A stretch of DNA of 64,000 bases from Novosphingobium meiothermophilum (GCF_003171715.1 NZ_QGHL01000005.1:1-64000); one strand, 5' to 3'. Shown: positions 40,360 to 50,822, numbered from the stretch's first letter. Notes: generated from the letters alone by a model not told the origin. A program made the numbers and translations.

Positions 40360-41226
40360 TTAGTCGGCCACAGCCTGCTTGCCAAGAGGAATATTGGCCG
40401 GAACGGCCATTTCCACAGCCCTTTCGCGCCCGCCAAGATCGCGATGGATGCGCGGTGCCATCCCGCAGGCGCGCGCCAGTTCTGCCACCGCCGCGCCCTG
40501 CGTCCAGCCGATCTCGATCACGGCACTGCCGTTTTCCGCAAGCAGACCGGGAACTTGGGGAATCAGGCGGCGATAGTCATCCAGCCCGTCCGGACCGGCA
40601 AACAGCGCCTCGGCAGGCTCGAAGCCCCGCACCGACCGTTCCAGTTCGGCCCCGGTTTCGACATAGGGCGGATTGGACAGGACAAGATCGAACCGGCCGA
40701 TTCCCGCAGCCCAGCCCGGCATCGTCCAGTCCCCTTCGATGAACCTTGCAGCAGGCGCCAGCCGCGCGCCATTGGCCCGCGCCACGCCGATCGCAGCGGG
40801 CGAGCGCTCCAGCCCGATACCTTCGGCATCAGGCCACAACGAGAGCGCGGCCAGCAGGAGCGCCCCCGACCCGGTGCCCAGATCCAGAATCCGCGCTGGC
40901 GCCGGCCGCCCGGCAAAGGCCGCCCGCGCCGCATCGATCAGCGTCTCGCTGTCTCCACGCGGAATCAGCACGGCAGGGCTGACCTCAAGCTCCAGCCCGT
41001 AAAACGCCGCAGAACCGGTGATGTAGGCAACCGGCTCATGCCGCGCGCGGCGCTCTACCAGCGCCGCAAATCCTTCCGGAACACTCGCGGCCATGTGGCG
41101 CAGCAGCAGATCGGTGCGGGTGCAGCCAAGCGCGTGCGCCATCAGCAGTTCGGCATCGAGCCGCGCCGTGTCGGACATGGCAGCGAGCCGCGCGGCCGCA
41201 CGGCGCAGCGCTTCGCCGATGGTCAC
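40360..41226 (-). CDS. prmC: Release factor glutamine N5-methyltransferase
   Basis: 288 residues. A helical N-domain (about 1-80) precedes the SAM-binding fold with [14 protein letters not shown] (motif I) and the catalytic NPPYVETG that grips the target glutamine. PrmC methylates the GGQ glutamine of release factors. It directly follows prfA with an ATGA overlap, so enzyme and substrate are co-translated. The standard arrangement and length leave little doubt. Confidence 0.95.
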   Translation of the reverse strand: MTIGEALRRAAARLAAMSDTARLDAELLMAHALGCTRTDLLLRHMAASVPEGFAALVERRARHEPVAYITGSAAFYGLELEVSPAVLIPRGDSETLIDAARAAFAGRPAPARILDLGTGSGALLLAALSLWPDAEGIGLERSPAAIGVARANGARLAPAARFIEGDWTMPGWAAGIGRFDLVLSNPPYVETGAELERSVRGFEPAEALFAGPDGLDDYRRLIPQVPGLLAENGSAVIEIGWTQGAAVAELARACGMAPRIHRDLGGRERAVEMAVPANIPLGKQAVAD

Positions 41227-42299
41227 GCGTCCATCGCCGCCAGCCGCTTGGCCTGATCCTCGGCGATCAGCGAGTCGATCAGTTCGCCAAGCCCTGGCCC
41301 TTCCAGCACTTCGGGCAGGCGATGCAGCGTAAGGTTGATGCGGTGATCGGTCACGCGGCCTTGCGGGAAATTGTAGGTGCGGATGCGCTCCGAACGGTCG
41401 CCGCTGCCCACCATTGCCTTGCGCGCCTCGGCCTCCGCGCCCTGCGCGGCCTCGCGCTTGAGGTCATAGAGCCGTGTGCGCAGCACCTGCATGGCCTTGG
41501 CCTTGTTCTTGTGCTGGCTGCGTTCGTCCTGACATGTCACGACAAGCCCGGTGGGCAGATGGGTGATGCGCACGGCCGAATCGGTCGTGTTCACGTGCTG
41601 CCCGCCTGCGCCCGATGCCCGATAGATGTCGATCTTCAGGTCCTTGTCCTCGATCGCCACATCCACTTCATCAGGTTCGGGCAGCACAGCCACGGTCGCG
41701 GCAGAAGTGTGGATGCGCCCGCCGCTTTCGGTCACGGGAACCCGCTGCACGCGGTGAACCCCGCTCTCGAACTTCAGCTTTGCAAAAACGCCGGTGCCCG
41801 AAATGTTGGCCACCACTTCCTTGTAGCCGCCAAGGTCGTTGGCGTTGACACTGATCGTCTCCACCCGCCAGCCCTGTTCAGCGGCATAGCGTTCGTACAT
41901 GCGGAACAGGTCTGCGGCAAACAGCGCGGCCTCGTCACCCCCCGTGCCCGCGCGAATTTCCAGCATGGCCGGGCGGCTGTCGGCCGAATCGCGCGGCAGC
42001 ATGGCAATGGCAAGCCGGTGCTCGGCTTGCGGAAGCTCGGCGCGGATGCGGGCCAGTTCTTCCTCTGCCAGTTCGCGCATTTCGGGATCGGCACCGGAAT
42101 CGCCCAGCGCGGCAAGGCTGGCCATTTCCGCCCGCATGTCGGCCACCGCGCGCGCCGCGCGGGCAACGGGTTCCAGTTCCGCATAGTCGCGGCTTGCGGC
42201 GATGAAGTCCGCGCCTTCCAGCGTACCGGATGCCAGCCGCGCCTCAAGTTCGGCGAAGCGGTTGGCAAGCTGGGCAAGGCGGGCATCGCTTACCGACAT
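41223..42299 (-). CDS. prfA: Peptide chain release factor 1
   Basis: 358 residues. The peptidyl-tRNA hydrolysis motif is [15 protein letters not shown] and the codon-recognition region includes the RF1-type anticodon mimic in domain 2 ([18 protein letters not shown]). It reads UAA and UAG. ATG 42299 has a perfect AGGAGG 6 bases upstream; a GTG two codons earlier overlaps that site and is not used. prmC follows by ATGA overlap. Confidence 0.96.
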   Translation of the reverse strand: MSVSDARLAQLANRFAELEARLASGTLEGADFIAASRDYAELEPVARAARAVADMRAEMASLAALGDSGADPEMRELAEEELARIRAELPQAEHRLAIAMLPRDSADSRPAMLEIRAGTGGDEAALFAADLFRMYERYAAEQGWRVETISVNANDLGGYKEVVANISGTGVFAKLKFESGVHRVQRVPVTESGGRIHTSAATVAVLPEPDEVDVAIEDKDLKIDIYRASGAGGQHVNTTDSAVRITHLPTGLVVTCQDERSQHKNKAKAMQVLRTRLYDLKREAAQGAEAEARKAMVGSGDRSERIRTYNFPQGRVTDHRINLTLHRLPEVLEGPGLGELIDSLIAEDQAKRLAAMDA

Positions 42300-42336
42300 G
42301 CACACCTCCTCACGCCGCGCACGGCCTCAACGGCAC

Positions 42337-43617
42337 TCACTGCGCCGCCGAAACGGCCTGAGCGTGCCGCTCCAGCCTTTCCACAAGCGCAGTGTCCGCC
42401 CCTTCGTCTGCCCGGACACGGGCCGCAGGGCGGCCATCGCGCATGGCCAGTGCAAGGATCGCCCGTGCTCCCATCTTCACCGCCTTGTCGAAACGCTTGC
42501 GTGCCGACCCGGCGGACACGATCTCGGCCGCCACGCCCTCGCGGCGCAACTGCGCGACATGCGCAAGGCCCACGATCAGCAGGGAATCATCCTCGACCAC
42601 GACGATCACGTCCGCCCTCGCCTCGCCCTTCTCGCCCACGAGCATCGCCAGACGCTCGATCCCCGCCGCCCAACCGACGGCCGGCGTAGGCGGCCCGCCC
42701 AGCGTTTCCATCAGCCCGTCATAGCGCCCGCCGCCCAGCACGGTGCCCTGCGCGCCCAGCCGGTCGGTGACGAACTCGAACGCTGTATGCCGGTAATAGT
42801 CCAGCCCGCGCACCAGCGCCGGAGCGCGAGTCCATTGGACGCCTGCCGCATCGAGGCCGCTCGTCACCTTGCCGAAGAAGTCCTGCGCCTCCCCGCTCAG
42901 GAAATCGTCGATCCTGGGCGCGAGCGCGGTGAAGGGCTTGTCGCGCGGATCCTTGCTGTCGAGGATGCGCAAGGGATTGCGCTCAAGCCGGTCCTGCGAA
43001 TCTTCGGACAAGTCGCCCTTCACGGCGCGGAAATGGTCGACCAGCGCCGTGCGCCACGCCTCGCGGCTGGCGCCATCGCCCAGCGTGTTGAGCTGGAGCG
43101 TCACCCCGTCTGCAATGCCCAGCTCCTTGAGCAACTGGTCGGCCATGACCAGCAGTTCCACGTCTGCCTGCGGTTCGGCCGCGCCGATCACTTCGGCATC
43201 GATCTGGTGGAACTGACGATAGCGCCCCTTCTGGGGGCGTTCATAGCGGAACAGCGGACCATGGGTGGCCACCTTCAGCGGCGCATACTGCTGCCAGCCA
43301 TCGGTGATATAGGCGCGCGCGATCCCTGCGGTGAACTCCGGCCGCAGCGTCAGCGATTCGCCGCCCCGGTCCTCGAACGAATACATTTCCTTGGAAACGA
43401 CATCGGTCGTCTCGCCCAGCGAACGGCTGAAGACCGCGGTCTTCTCGAACACCGGCATCTCCACGCGGCGAAACCGGTAGAGCTTGCGAACGCGCTCGAA
43501 GGTTTCCACGACAAAGGCGAATGCCTCGGCATCGGCGCCGAAGATGTCCTGCGTGCCGCGAACAGGCTGAGGCGTCTGGATGCCTGAAGTCTGGGTGCTG
43601 GGGGTTTGCTGACTCAT
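42337..43617 (-). CDS. hisS: Histidyl-tRNA synthetase
   Basis: 426 residues, class II synthetase. Motif 2 is [19 protein letters not shown] and the histidine-specific loops are [13 protein letters not shown] and GGGRYDGL. The C-terminal anticodon-binding domain (about 335-420) includes the [16 protein letters not shown] start. The N-terminal 15 residues (Gln/Thr/Pro-rich) are a variable lead before the conserved PVRGTQDI. It lies 37 bases upstream of prfA on the same strand and may be the first gene of hisS-prfA-prmC. Confidence 0.96.
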   Translation of the reverse strand: MSQQTPSTQTSGIQTPQPVRGTQDIFGADAEAFAFVVETFERVRKLYRFRRVEMPVFEKTAVFSRSLGETTDVVSKEMYSFEDRGGESLTLRPEFTAGIARAYITDGWQQYAPLKVATHGPLFRYERPQKGRYRQFHQIDAEVIGAAEPQADVELLVMADQLLKELGIADGVTLQLNTLGDGASREAWRTALVDHFRAVKGDLSEDSQDRLERNPLRILDSKDPRDKPFTALAPRIDDFLSGEAQDFFGKVTSGLDAAGVQWTRAPALVRGLDYYRHTAFEFVTDRLGAQGTVLGGGRYDGLMETLGGPPTPAVGWAAGIERLAMLVGEKGEARADVIVVVEDDSLLIVGLAHVAQLRREGVAAEIVSAGSARKRFDKAVKMGARAILALAMRDGRPAARVRADEGADTALVERLERHAQAVSAAQ

Positions 43618-43717
43618 GGCGCGCGATTAGCGGCATTCGTGCAAAACGGAAAGTGCGGGAAAAAAGGCGCAGGCCAATGGTTGCGGATGCGACCGGTTCG
43701 GGCCATGAACTGCCTCC

Positions 43718-45667
43718 ATGCTCAAGACATTCGCGGTCGCCCCGCTCCTCCTCGCCCTTTCGGTTTCCTCGCAGGCCCTTGCCGCCAACTCGGCCCCCAT
43801 GGCCGTCCCCATCGTGCAGACCGTGCCCGATGCGCAGGATGTTGCATATCCCGGCACGATGACGCTCGATATCGATGCTTCGGACATCACCCGCCGCGCC
43901 TATCGCGTCACGCAGACCATCCCGGTCGCTGCGGGCGCGAAGGAACTCATCCTGCTGTTCCCGCAGTGGCTGCCCGGCAATCATGGCCCGCGCGGCCCGC
44001 TGGCCGAACTGGTGGGCGTGCAGTTCTTCGTCGATGGCAAGCCCGTGGAATGGAAGCGCGACCGGGTCGAAGTCTATGCCTTCCACGTGAAGCTGCCTGC
44101 TGGCGCAAAGGAAGTGGTGGCCCGCTTCATCCACACTTCGCCGCTCGATTCCCGTGAGGGCCGGGTGACGATGACCCCGGAAATGCTCAACCTGCAATGG
44201 GAGAAGATGAGCCTCTACCCTGCCGGCCACTATGTGCGCCGCATCCGGGTGAAGCCATCCGTCACCCTGCCCGAAGGCTGGACGCCCGCCACTGCGCTCG
44301 ACGGCATGAGCATGGCGGGCAATCGCGCGACATGGGCCGAGACGGACTATGAAACGCTGGTCGATTCGCCGATCTTTGCCGGCAAGCATTTCCGCAAGTG
44401 GGATCTGGGGCAGAAGGTCACGCTCAACGTCGTGGCCGACCGGCCCGAACTGCTGGCCGCCAAGCCCGAATATATTGCCGCCCATTCCGCGCTGGTCGAC
44501 GAGGCCCAGATTGCCTTCGGCGCAAACCACTTCGATCACTATGACTTCCTGCTGGCGCTGTCCGACAAGATCGGCGGGATCGGGCTGGAACATCACCGTT
44601 CCAGCGAGAACCAGCTTGAACCCGATGCCTTCACCGCATGGGCCGCCAACGAGTGGGACCGCAACCTTCTGCCGCATGAATATGCGCATTCGTGGTCGGG
44701 CAAGTTCCGCCGCCCCGCCCGGCTTTGGACGCCCGATTACCGGCAACCGATGCAGGGCGATCTGCTGTGGACCTACGAAGGGCAGGACCAGTTCTGGGGC
44801 CTGGTGCTGGCCGCGCGTTCCGGGCTGCAAGGCAAGGACATGGTGCTGGGAATGCTGGCCGCATGGGCGGGCGGTTATACCCAGCAGCCGGGGCGCGAAT
44901 GGCGCTCGGTCGAGGATACCGGCTTCGACCCGGTCTTTGCCGCGCGAAAGGCCAAGCCCTATCCCTCGCTGGCCCGTAACGAGGACTATTACACCGAAGG
45001 CGCGCTCGTCTGGCTGGAAATCGACCAGATCCTGCGCGAAGGCACCGGCGGCAAGCGGTCGATCGACGATTTCGCCAGAGCCTTCTTCGGCATGAACCCC
45101 GGCGACTGGGGCCAGATCCCGTTCGAGGTGGACGAGATCATCACCAAGCTCAATGCGCTCTACCCCTATGACTGGGCCAGGCTGATAGACACCCGCATCA
45201 ACCAGCCGGGCCAGCCCGCGCCGCTGAACGGGATCGAGAAGGGCGGCTACCGGCTGGTATGGAAGGAAGAGCCGAACCCCTACACCAAGGCGGTGATGGA
45301 CTTCAGCAAGAGCCTCAGCCTTGCCAACTCCATCGGCCTTGTGCTCGACAAGGAAGGCAAGGTCACATCCAGCCGGTGGGACAGCCCCGCCTTCAATGCG
45401 GGAATCGTGACAGGCGCGCAGATCATCGCGGTCAACGGCGCCGCCTACAGCGCGGATGAGATCAAGAAGGCGATCACCGCCGCCAAGGGCGAGAAGGGCG
45501 CCCCGCTTGAACTTCTGGTCAAGCGGGGCAGCCGCTATGACACCATCATGCTCGATTATCGCGACGGCTTGCGCTTCCCGTGGGTGGAGCGCGTGGCCCC
45601 CGGCAAGGCTCCCACCGGGCTTGATCTGCTGCTTCAGCCCCGCCGCCCAGTCGCCGCTAAGAAGTGA
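43718..45667 (+). CDS. Secreted M61-family metallopeptidase with PDZ domain
   Basis: 649 residues. A signal peptide (cleavage after SQALA, about residue 22) is followed by the M61 N-domain, then the catalytic region GGIGLEHHRSSENQ and LLPHEYAHSWSGK with the zinc-binding HEYAH. The downstream Glu ligand is probably in GDLLWTYEGQ. A PDZ domain follows near the C-terminus (SIGLVLDKEGKVTSSRWDSPAFNAGI). Relatives are glycyl aminopeptidases of the periplasm or outer surface. The family length is normal. It is monocistronic and divergent from hisS with 100 bases between. Confidence 0.92.
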   Translation: MLKTFAVAPLLLALSVSSQALAANSAPMAVPIVQTVPDAQDVAYPGTMTLDIDASDITRRAYRVTQTIPVAAGAKELILLFPQWLPGNHGPRGPLAELVGVQFFVDGKPVEWKRDRVEVYAFHVKLPAGAKEVVARFIHTSPLDSREGRVTMTPEMLNLQWEKMSLYPAGHYVRRIRVKPSVTLPEGWTPATALDGMSMAGNRATWAETDYETLVDSPIFAGKHFRKWDLGQKVTLNVVADRPELLAAKPEYIAAHSALVDEAQIAFGANHFDHYDFLLALSDKIGGIGLEHHRSSENQLEPDAFTAWAANEWDRNLLPHEYAHSWSGKFRRPARLWTPDYRQPMQGDLLWTYEGQDQFWGLVLAARSGLQGKDMVLGMLAAWAGGYTQQPGREWRSVEDTGFDPVFAARKAKPYPSLARNEDYYTEGALVWLEIDQILREGTGGKRSIDDFARAFFGMNPGDWGQIPFEVDEIITKLNALYPYDWARLIDTRINQPGQPAPLNGIEKGGYRLVWKEEPNPYTKAVMDFSKSLSLANSIGLVLDKEGKVTSSRWDSPAFNAGIVTGAQIIAVNGAAYSADEIKKAITAAKGEKGAPLELLVKRGSRYDTIMLDYRDGLRFPWVERVAPGKAPTGLDLLLQPRRPVAAKK

Positions 45668-45681
45668 CGAAATGGTGCCCA

Positions 45682-45714
45682 CTGCGGCGGAGGAGGCAGC
45701 ATCCCCCGCCGCAG
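45682..45714 (+). terminator. Hairpin after the M61 peptidase gene
   Basis: CTGCGGCGG and CCGCCGCAG form a perfect 9-bp stem with a 15-base loop, 15 bases after the stop. There is no T run, so termination may be Rho-assisted. Confidence 0.45.
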
Positions 45715-45733
45715 CAAGTGTCGCCATAAGTAT

Positions 45734-45748
45734 TGTTGCAGCGCAACA
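45734..45748. promoter_or_regulatory. Short inverted repeat upstream of ppa
   Basis: TGTTGC-agc-GCAACA is a perfect 6-bp inverted repeat, 55 bases before ppa, where a promoter or operator would lie. No regulator can be named. Confidence 0.3.
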
Positions 45749-45802
45749 GCGGCTTCGCTAGGGGCGGGGCGTTCTCTCCACCCCTAACGAACAGGGCCAC
45801 AG

Positions 45803-46342
45803 ATGCGCATCGACATGATTCCCACCGGCGACAATCCGCCGGAAAGCCTCAACGTCATCATCGAAGTTCCCGTCGGCGGCGAACCGGTCAAGTACGAGTT
45901 CGACAAGGCATCGGGCGCGCTGTTCGTGGACCGGATCCTGCACACGCCGATGCGCTATCCGGCCAACTACGGATTCGTGCCGCACACGCTTTCGCCCGAT
46001 GGCGATCCGCTCGATGCGCTGGTCATCGCGCGCTCGCCGTTCGTGCCCGGATCGGTGGTGCGCGCTCGCCCCATCGCGGTGCTGAACCTTGAGGACGAGC
46101 ACGGCGGCGATGAAAAGCTGGTCTGCGTGCCGGTCGATTCGACCTTCCCCTACTATTCGGATGTGAAGGAGAAGGAAGACCTGCCCGAAATCGTGCTTCA
46201 GCAGATCGAGCACTTTTTCACCCACTACAAGGATCTGGAAAAGGAAAAGTGGGTGCGCGTTGGCACCTGGGGCGGCGCGGAAGACGCCGCGCGCATAACG
46301 ATCGAGGCGATCGAGCGCGCCAAGGCCGCCAAGGCAGGCTGA
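45803..46342 (+). CDS. ppa: Inorganic pyrophosphatase (family I)
   Basis: 179 residues. The soluble Mg-dependent enzyme pulls biosynthetic reactions forward by hydrolysing pyrophosphate. The signature DGDPLDAL with its three metal-binding aspartates is intact. KYEFDKASGALFVDRIL and RYPANYGFVPHTL are further family landmarks. It stands alone, ending at a strong bidirectional terminator shared with pmbA. Confidence 0.96.
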   Translation: MRIDMIPTGDNPPESLNVIIEVPVGGEPVKYEFDKASGALFVDRILHTPMRYPANYGFVPHTLSPDGDPLDALVIARSPFVPGSVVRARPIAVLNLEDEHGGDEKLVCVPVDSTFPYYSDVKEKEDLPEIVLQQIEHFFTHYKDLEKEKWVRVGTWGGAEDAARITIEAIERAKAAKAG

Positions 46343-46366
46343 TCGGTTCCGCACCGCAGGCCATGC

Positions 46367-46402
46367 AAGGGGCGCCGGTTCAGGCTGAACCGGCGCCCCT
46401 TT
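46367..46402. terminator. Bidirectional terminator between ppa and pmbA
   Basis: AAGGGGCGCCGGTTCA and TGAACCGGCGCCCCTT form a perfect 16-bp stem with a GGC loop in the 67-bp convergent gap, with A and T at the outer ends, so it can act in both directions. Confidence 0.85.
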
Positions 46403-46409
46403 CCTGCGT

Positions 46410-47756
46410 TCAGTCTCCCGCCACGCTCATGCCGTCGATCCGCACGGTGGGCGAATCTATGCCGCGCCAGATTTCAAGATCATTGGCAGGCGTCAGCGCG
46501 GCGAACATGTCGATGAGGTTGCCCGCTACGGTGAACTCGGCGATCGGTCCAGCCAGTTCGCCGTTGACGATGCGCAGGCCCGAAGCGCCCCGGCTGTAAT
46601 CGCCGGTCACGCTGTTCACGCCCTGCCCGATCAGTTCGGTGACATAGACCCCCTCGGCAATGTCCGCGATCAGTTCGGCCGGGCTGACGCTGCCGGGCTG
46701 GAGCACGACGTTGCCCGCCGTGACATGCGGTGCGCCCGATGACCCGCGCGAGGCGTGCCCCGTCGGTTGCCCGCCAAGCTGGCGTGCGGCGGCGGCATCC
46801 ATCAGCCAGCCGCCCAGCCGACCTGCATCGATCAGCTTGCGCGCCGACGTGGGCAGCCCTTCACCGTCGAACGGTCGCGAACGCAGGCCGCGCGGGCGCA
46901 GGGGATCATCAAGGATCGTCACCGCACCGTCGAACAGCTTCTGGCCGTCGCGGTCGAGCAGGAAGCTGGCGCGCCGCGCAATCGCCGCACCCGACATCGC
47001 GCCGATAAGGTGCCCGATCAGCGAACCGGCAACCCGCGGGTCAAACACCACGGGCATGGCCGCGCTTTTCACTCGGCCCGGATTGAGGCGCGCCACCGCG
47101 CGCTCGCCTGCCTCCCGCCCGATCGCTTCGGGAGAAAGCAGATCGGCGGCATGACGCGTGCTGCGCCAGGCATAATCGCGCTGCATCGTGCTGCCCTCGC
47201 CCGCCACCACGCTGGCGGAAAGGCTGTGGCTGGAGGCGGCATAGGCCCCGGAAAAGCCGTGGCTGGTGGCCAGCGCAAAGAGGCCGCGCCCGGCGCTGGC
47301 CCCGCCACCTTCGCTGTTGGTCACGCCCGGAACGGCGCGGGCGGCATCCTCGGCTTCCTCGGCCAGACGGCGCAGCTGCGCCGGGCTGCGCTCGGCCGGA
47401 TCATCAAGATCAAGATCGGGGATGGCACCGCGCAGCAAGAGGTCTTGCGGGGCCAGACCCGCAAACCTGTCGGACGGGGCAAGGCGGGCCATCGCCACCG
47501 CGCGGCTGGCCAGTTCATCAAGCGCACCGTCACCAAGGTCGGTCGATCCGATCGAGGCGGAAGCCCCGCCGACAAAGACGCGCAGGCCAATGCTTTCCGA
47601 TTCGGAACGTTCGACATCCTCCAGCGCCCCCAGCCGGACCGAGACCGATTCGGACGAATTGCCCACATAGACCGCATCGCCTGCATCGGCCCCCGCGCGA
47701 CGCGCCCGATCGATCAGCGCTTCGCAGCGTTCGCGGGCTTCGGCGGGTGAAAGCAT
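46410..47756 (-). CDS. pmbA: TldE/PmbA-type metalloprotease subunit
   Basis: 448 residues. The TldD/PmbA layout is visible: an N-terminal domain (about 1-210, with SESVSVRLGALEDVERSES near 35-53), a central barrel, and the C-terminal GNVVLQPGSVSPAELIADIAEGVYVTEL and GDYSRGASGLRIVNGELAG segments. TldE lacks the metal-binding HExxxH found in TldD, and I see none here, consistent with the E subunit. The pair degrades unfolded peptides, and in some bacteria processes microcins or antitoxins. No tldD gene is adjacent. Confidence 0.92.
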   Translation of the reverse strand: MLSPAEARERCEALIDRARRAGADAGDAVYVGNSSESVSVRLGALEDVERSESESIGLRVFVGGASASIGSTDLGDGALDELASRAVAMARLAPSDRFAGLAPQDLLLRGAIPDLDLDDPAERSPAQLRRLAEEAEDAARAVPGVTNSEGGGASAGRGLFALATSHGFSGAYAASSHSLSASVVAGEGSTMQRDYAWRSTRHAADLLSPEAIGREAGERAVARLNPGRVKSAAMPVVFDPRVAGSLIGHLIGAMSGAAIARRASFLLDRDGQKLFDGAVTILDDPLRPRGLRSRPFDGEGLPTSARKLIDAGRLGGWLMDAAAARQLGGQPTGHASRGSSGAPHVTAGNVVLQPGSVSPAELIADIAEGVYVTELIGQGVNSVTGDYSRGASGLRIVNGELAGPIAEFTVAGNLIDMFAALTPANDLEIWRGIDSPTVRIDGMSVAGD

Positions 47757-47853
47757 GAACAGACCTTTCGCAACAGCAAGGCTGCGGGGTCTAGCGTCCG
47801 GAGGGCGTTACCGCAATCGAGAGGCCACCGTTCAGGACCGGCATGCCGGTCAA

Positions 47854-48282
47854 TCAGAAGAGCACAGACAAGACCCGGAAAGCGCCAGTGATGACGAAGG
47901 GCAGAACCGCAGCCAGCAGCCAGACGCGGATCTGATCGCGCCGGAACGCCGCCTTGTAGGCAAGGTCATGCGCCTGTTCATCGGTGAGATGTTCCCAGCG
48001 CCGTTCGAACTGGCGGAACATCGGAATGATCGCGGCCACAAGCACGACCAGCGCGAACAGCGGCAGGATCGAGGCGCTGGTCCCCTGAATCTCGTGCATC
48101 GTCACGAAGATCTGCAACCCGGTATAGACCAGCAGACCATAGGCGACATTGTCGCTCATCTGCTTGCGCCAATCGCCCCTGTGCGACCATGTCGAAACGT
48201 CGGAGTGCGACCATGCCGCCCCATCGTGATGCGACTGCGCTGCCCGGACATCTGCGTCCCGCGAGTGGAGGGCCTTGTTCAT
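47854..48282 (-). CDS. Three-helix membrane protein of unknown function
   Basis: 142 residues. The N-terminal 45 residues are soluble and rich in His, Ser, Trp and Asp (SHHDGAAWSHSDVSTWSHRGDW, with repeated WSH). TM helices follow at about 49-67, 73-93 and 118-140. A charged cytoplasmic loop (RQFERRWEHLTDEQAHDLAYKAAFRRDQIR) separates helices 2 and 3. I recognise no family. The ATG at 48282 has AGGGA upstream; the longer open frame upstream is without similarity. It is divergent from lptB with 232 bases between, where I see no convincing promoter motif. Confidence 0.7.
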   Translation of the reverse strand: MNKALHSRDADVRAAQSHHDGAAWSHSDVSTWSHRGDWRKQMSDNVAYGLLVYTGLQIFVTMHEIQGTSASILPLFALVVLVAAIIPMFRQFERRWEHLTDEQAHDLAYKAAFRRDQIRVWLLAAVLPFVITGAFRVLSVLF

Positions 48283-48514
48283 GGCGCCGTTCCCTTCATC
48301 CTGCTCCGGGGAGAGTAGAACACGCACGCGCGCGGCCCGCAAGGCCAAATCCTGTGCGCTGCGCGCTTCACCGGGGCTTAATCCGGCTGGTGTAGGCCAT
48401 GCTAAACAGGCAACCATGCATAAATCCTGCCAGATCGAAGCGGCAGGCTTTGCCCTGCGGGCCCGACCCGCTATTGGGTGGCATCGAGCCTGAGCAGGAA
48501 GCCGAGCCAGATTG

Positions 48515-49291
48515 ATGAGCGTGATCGAAGAATCATCCATGCCCGCCAATGCCGCCCCTCCCCTTCCGCAAGGCGGGCTGGAAGTGGTGTCGATCGCCAA
48601 GTCCTACGACAAGCGGGCCGTGCTTACCGACATCTCGCTTTCGGTGGGCAAGGGCGAAGTCCTGGGCCTGCTGGGTCCCAACGGCGCGGGCAAGACCACC
48701 TGCTTCTATTCGATCATGGGGCTGGTCCGCCCGGATTCGGGCCGCATCCTTCTCGATGGCGTGGATATCACCAAGCTGCCGATGTATCGCCGCTCGATCC
48801 TCGGCCTTGGCTATCTGCCGCAGGAAACCTCGATCTTCCGGGGCATGACGGTGGAGCAGAACATTGCCACGGTGCTGGAACTGATCGAACCGGACAAGGC
48901 CACGCGCGAGGCGGAACTGGAACGCCTGCTGGATGAGTTCGGCCTTGCGCGGCTGCGCGCCAGTCCGGCCATGGCGCTTTCAGGCGGTGAGCGTCGCCGC
49001 TGCGAGATCGCCCGCGCCCTTGCCGCGCGGCCCTCGATCATCCTGCTCGATGAGCCTTTCGCCGGGATCGACCCGCTGTCGATCAGCGACATCCGCCATC
49101 TGGTGAAGGATCTGAAGCGGCGCGGCATCGGCGTGCTCATCACCGATCACAACGTGCGCGAGACGCTCGACATCGTGGACCGCGCCTGCATCATCTATGG
49201 TGGACAGGTCCTCTTCGCGGGAAGCCCCGAAGCGCTGGTGGCCGATGCCAATGTCCGGCGGCTCTATCTGGGCGAAGGCTTCACGCTGTGA
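48515..49291 (+). CDS. lptB: LPS export ABC transporter ATP-binding protein
   Basis: 258 residues. Walker A is GPNGAGKT, the signature motif LSGGERRR and Walker B IILLDEPFAGIDP; the H-loop is LITDHNVRET. This LptB sequence, including GYLPQETSIFRGMTVEQN, matches the ATPase that drives LPS from the inner membrane with LptF/G. The N-terminus carries about 15 extra residues compared with E. coli; ATG 48539 is an alternative start. lptA and lptC, usually just upstream, are not here. rpoN follows 40 bases downstream. Confidence 0.94.
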   Translation: MSVIEESSMPANAAPPLPQGGLEVVSIAKSYDKRAVLTDISLSVGKGEVLGLLGPNGAGKTTCFYSIMGLVRPDSGRILLDGVDITKLPMYRRSILGLGYLPQETSIFRGMTVEQNIATVLELIEPDKATREAELERLLDEFGLARLRASPAMALSGGERRRCEIARALAARPSIILLDEPFAGIDPLSISDIRHLVKDLKRRGIGVLITDHNVRETLDIVDRACIIYGGQVLFAGSPEALVADANVRRLYLGEGFTL

Positions 49292-49331
49292 TCGCGGCGG
49301 ATTGATGCGGGTGCAGGGGGGCATCTGAACC

Positions 49332-50822
49332 ATGGCTCTGGGGCCAAGGCTGGACATTCGCCAGACCCAGTCGCTGGTGATGACGCCGCAGTTGCAGCAG
49401 GCGATCAAGCTGCTGGCGCTGTCCAACCTCGAAGTGGAAGCCTTCATCGGCGAGGCGCTCGACGCCAACCCTCTGCTTGAAATCGGCGATACCCCACCGT
49501 CTGATCCGGCCGAAACCACCCCGCCCGAAGAACTGCGACGCACCCATCTCGAATCCTCGCCGGTCGATCAGCTCGTGGCCGAAGGGCGGGTGGAAGAGGA
49601 TCGTCCGCTCGACATCGATGCCAGCACGCTCGACCGCGACCGCGATACCGGCGATGGCGCGCTGCTCGAACTGTCCTCGCAGCGCAATGACACGGGCGGC
49701 GGCGAAGGGCCGGACATCGACGAGCATGGCCGGTTCGAGACTTCCCTGGCCGAACACCTCCACGGCCAGATCGGCGCGACCACGTCCGATCCCCAAGCGC
49801 TCTTCGTTGCGCGCTGGCTGATCGATCAGCTCGACGAAGCGGGATACCTCAGGCTGCCGCTGGCCGAAGTGGCCGAGGCGCTGGGTCTTGGGCAAAGCGT
49901 GGTGGAGCAGGCGCTTGCGCTGGTCCAGTCGCTTGATCCCACCGGGGTCGGCGCGCGCAGCCTTGCCGAATGCATCGCGCTCCAGGCGAAGGAGGCGGAC
50001 CGTTATGACCCGTGCATGGCGCGCCTGATCGACAATCTCGAACTGCTCGCCCGCGGCGAGATCGCGCGGCTCAAGCGCCTGTGCCACGTGGATGACGAAG
50101 ACTTTGCCGACATGCTGGCAGAGCTGCGCGGCTATGATCCGCGCCCTGGCCTGCGCTTTGGCAGCGGCATGGCCGAAGCGGTGGTGCCCGACATTCTGGT
50201 GCGCCCCGCCGGAGCCGGGTGGGACATCGCGATCAATCAGGCCACCCTGCCGCGTCTCATTGTCAACCGCAGCTATTACGTGGAATTGCGCGGCGCCTGC
50301 ATGAGCAAGGAGGCGAAAGCCTGGCTGGGCGAAAAGCTGGCCGATGCCAACTGGCTGCTCAAGGCGCTGGACCAGCGGCAGAAGACCATCCTCAAGGTGG
50401 CGAGCGAGATCGTGAAGCAGCAGGACGGCTTCTTCCGCCACGGCGTGGCGCACCTGCGCCCGCTTACCCTGCGCCAGGTGGCAGAAGCCATCGAGATGCA
50501 CGAATCAACCGTCAGCCGCGTGACCTCGAACAAGTATCTCAACTGCGACCGCGGCACCTTCGAGCTGAAGTATTTCTTCACCTCCGGCGTCGGTTCATCC
50601 GACGGCGAAGGTGCATCGGCCGAGGCGGTGAAGGCCGCGATCCGTCAACTGATAGATGCCGAAGACCCAAAGGCCATCCTTTCGGACGATGCGCTGGTCG
50701 ATCTGCTGAAGGCAAAGGGCTTCGACCTTGCCCGGCGCACCGTGGCCAAATACCGCGAGGCGATTGGCCTTGGCAGTTCGGTGCAACGGCGGCGACAGAA
50801 GGCGCTGGCCGGGGTTCGCTGA
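49332..50822 (+). CDS. rpoN: RNA polymerase sigma-54 factor
   Basis: 496 residues. Region I (about 1-50) is Gln/Leu-rich: RLDIRQTQSLVMTPQLQQAIKLL. An acidic region II follows (about 55-130). The core-binding domain is central, with an HTH around LTLRQVAEAIEMHESTVSRVTSNKY. The RpoN box at the C-terminus is ARRTVAKYRE. It directs polymerase to -24/-12 promoters and needs an enhancer-binding ATPase. The lptB-rpoN order is conserved in proteobacteria. The usual downstream hpf/ptsN genes are absent; the next gene is convergent. Confidence 0.96.
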   Translation: MALGPRLDIRQTQSLVMTPQLQQAIKLLALSNLEVEAFIGEALDANPLLEIGDTPPSDPAETTPPEELRRTHLESSPVDQLVAEGRVEEDRPLDIDASTLDRDRDTGDGALLELSSQRNDTGGGEGPDIDEHGRFETSLAEHLHGQIGATTSDPQALFVARWLIDQLDEAGYLRLPLAEVAEALGLGQSVVEQALALVQSLDPTGVGARSLAECIALQAKEADRYDPCMARLIDNLELLARGEIARLKRLCHVDDEDFADMLAELRGYDPRPGLRFGSGMAEAVVPDILVRPAGAGWDIAINQATLPRLIVNRSYYVELRGACMSKEAKAWLGEKLADANWLLKALDQRQKTILKVASEIVKQQDGFFRHGVAHLRPLTLRQVAEAIEMHESTVSRVTSNKYLNCDRGTFELKYFFTSGVGSSDGEGASAEAVKAAIRQLIDAEDPKAILSDDALVDLLKAKGFDLARRTVAKYREAIGLGSSVQRRRQKALAGVR

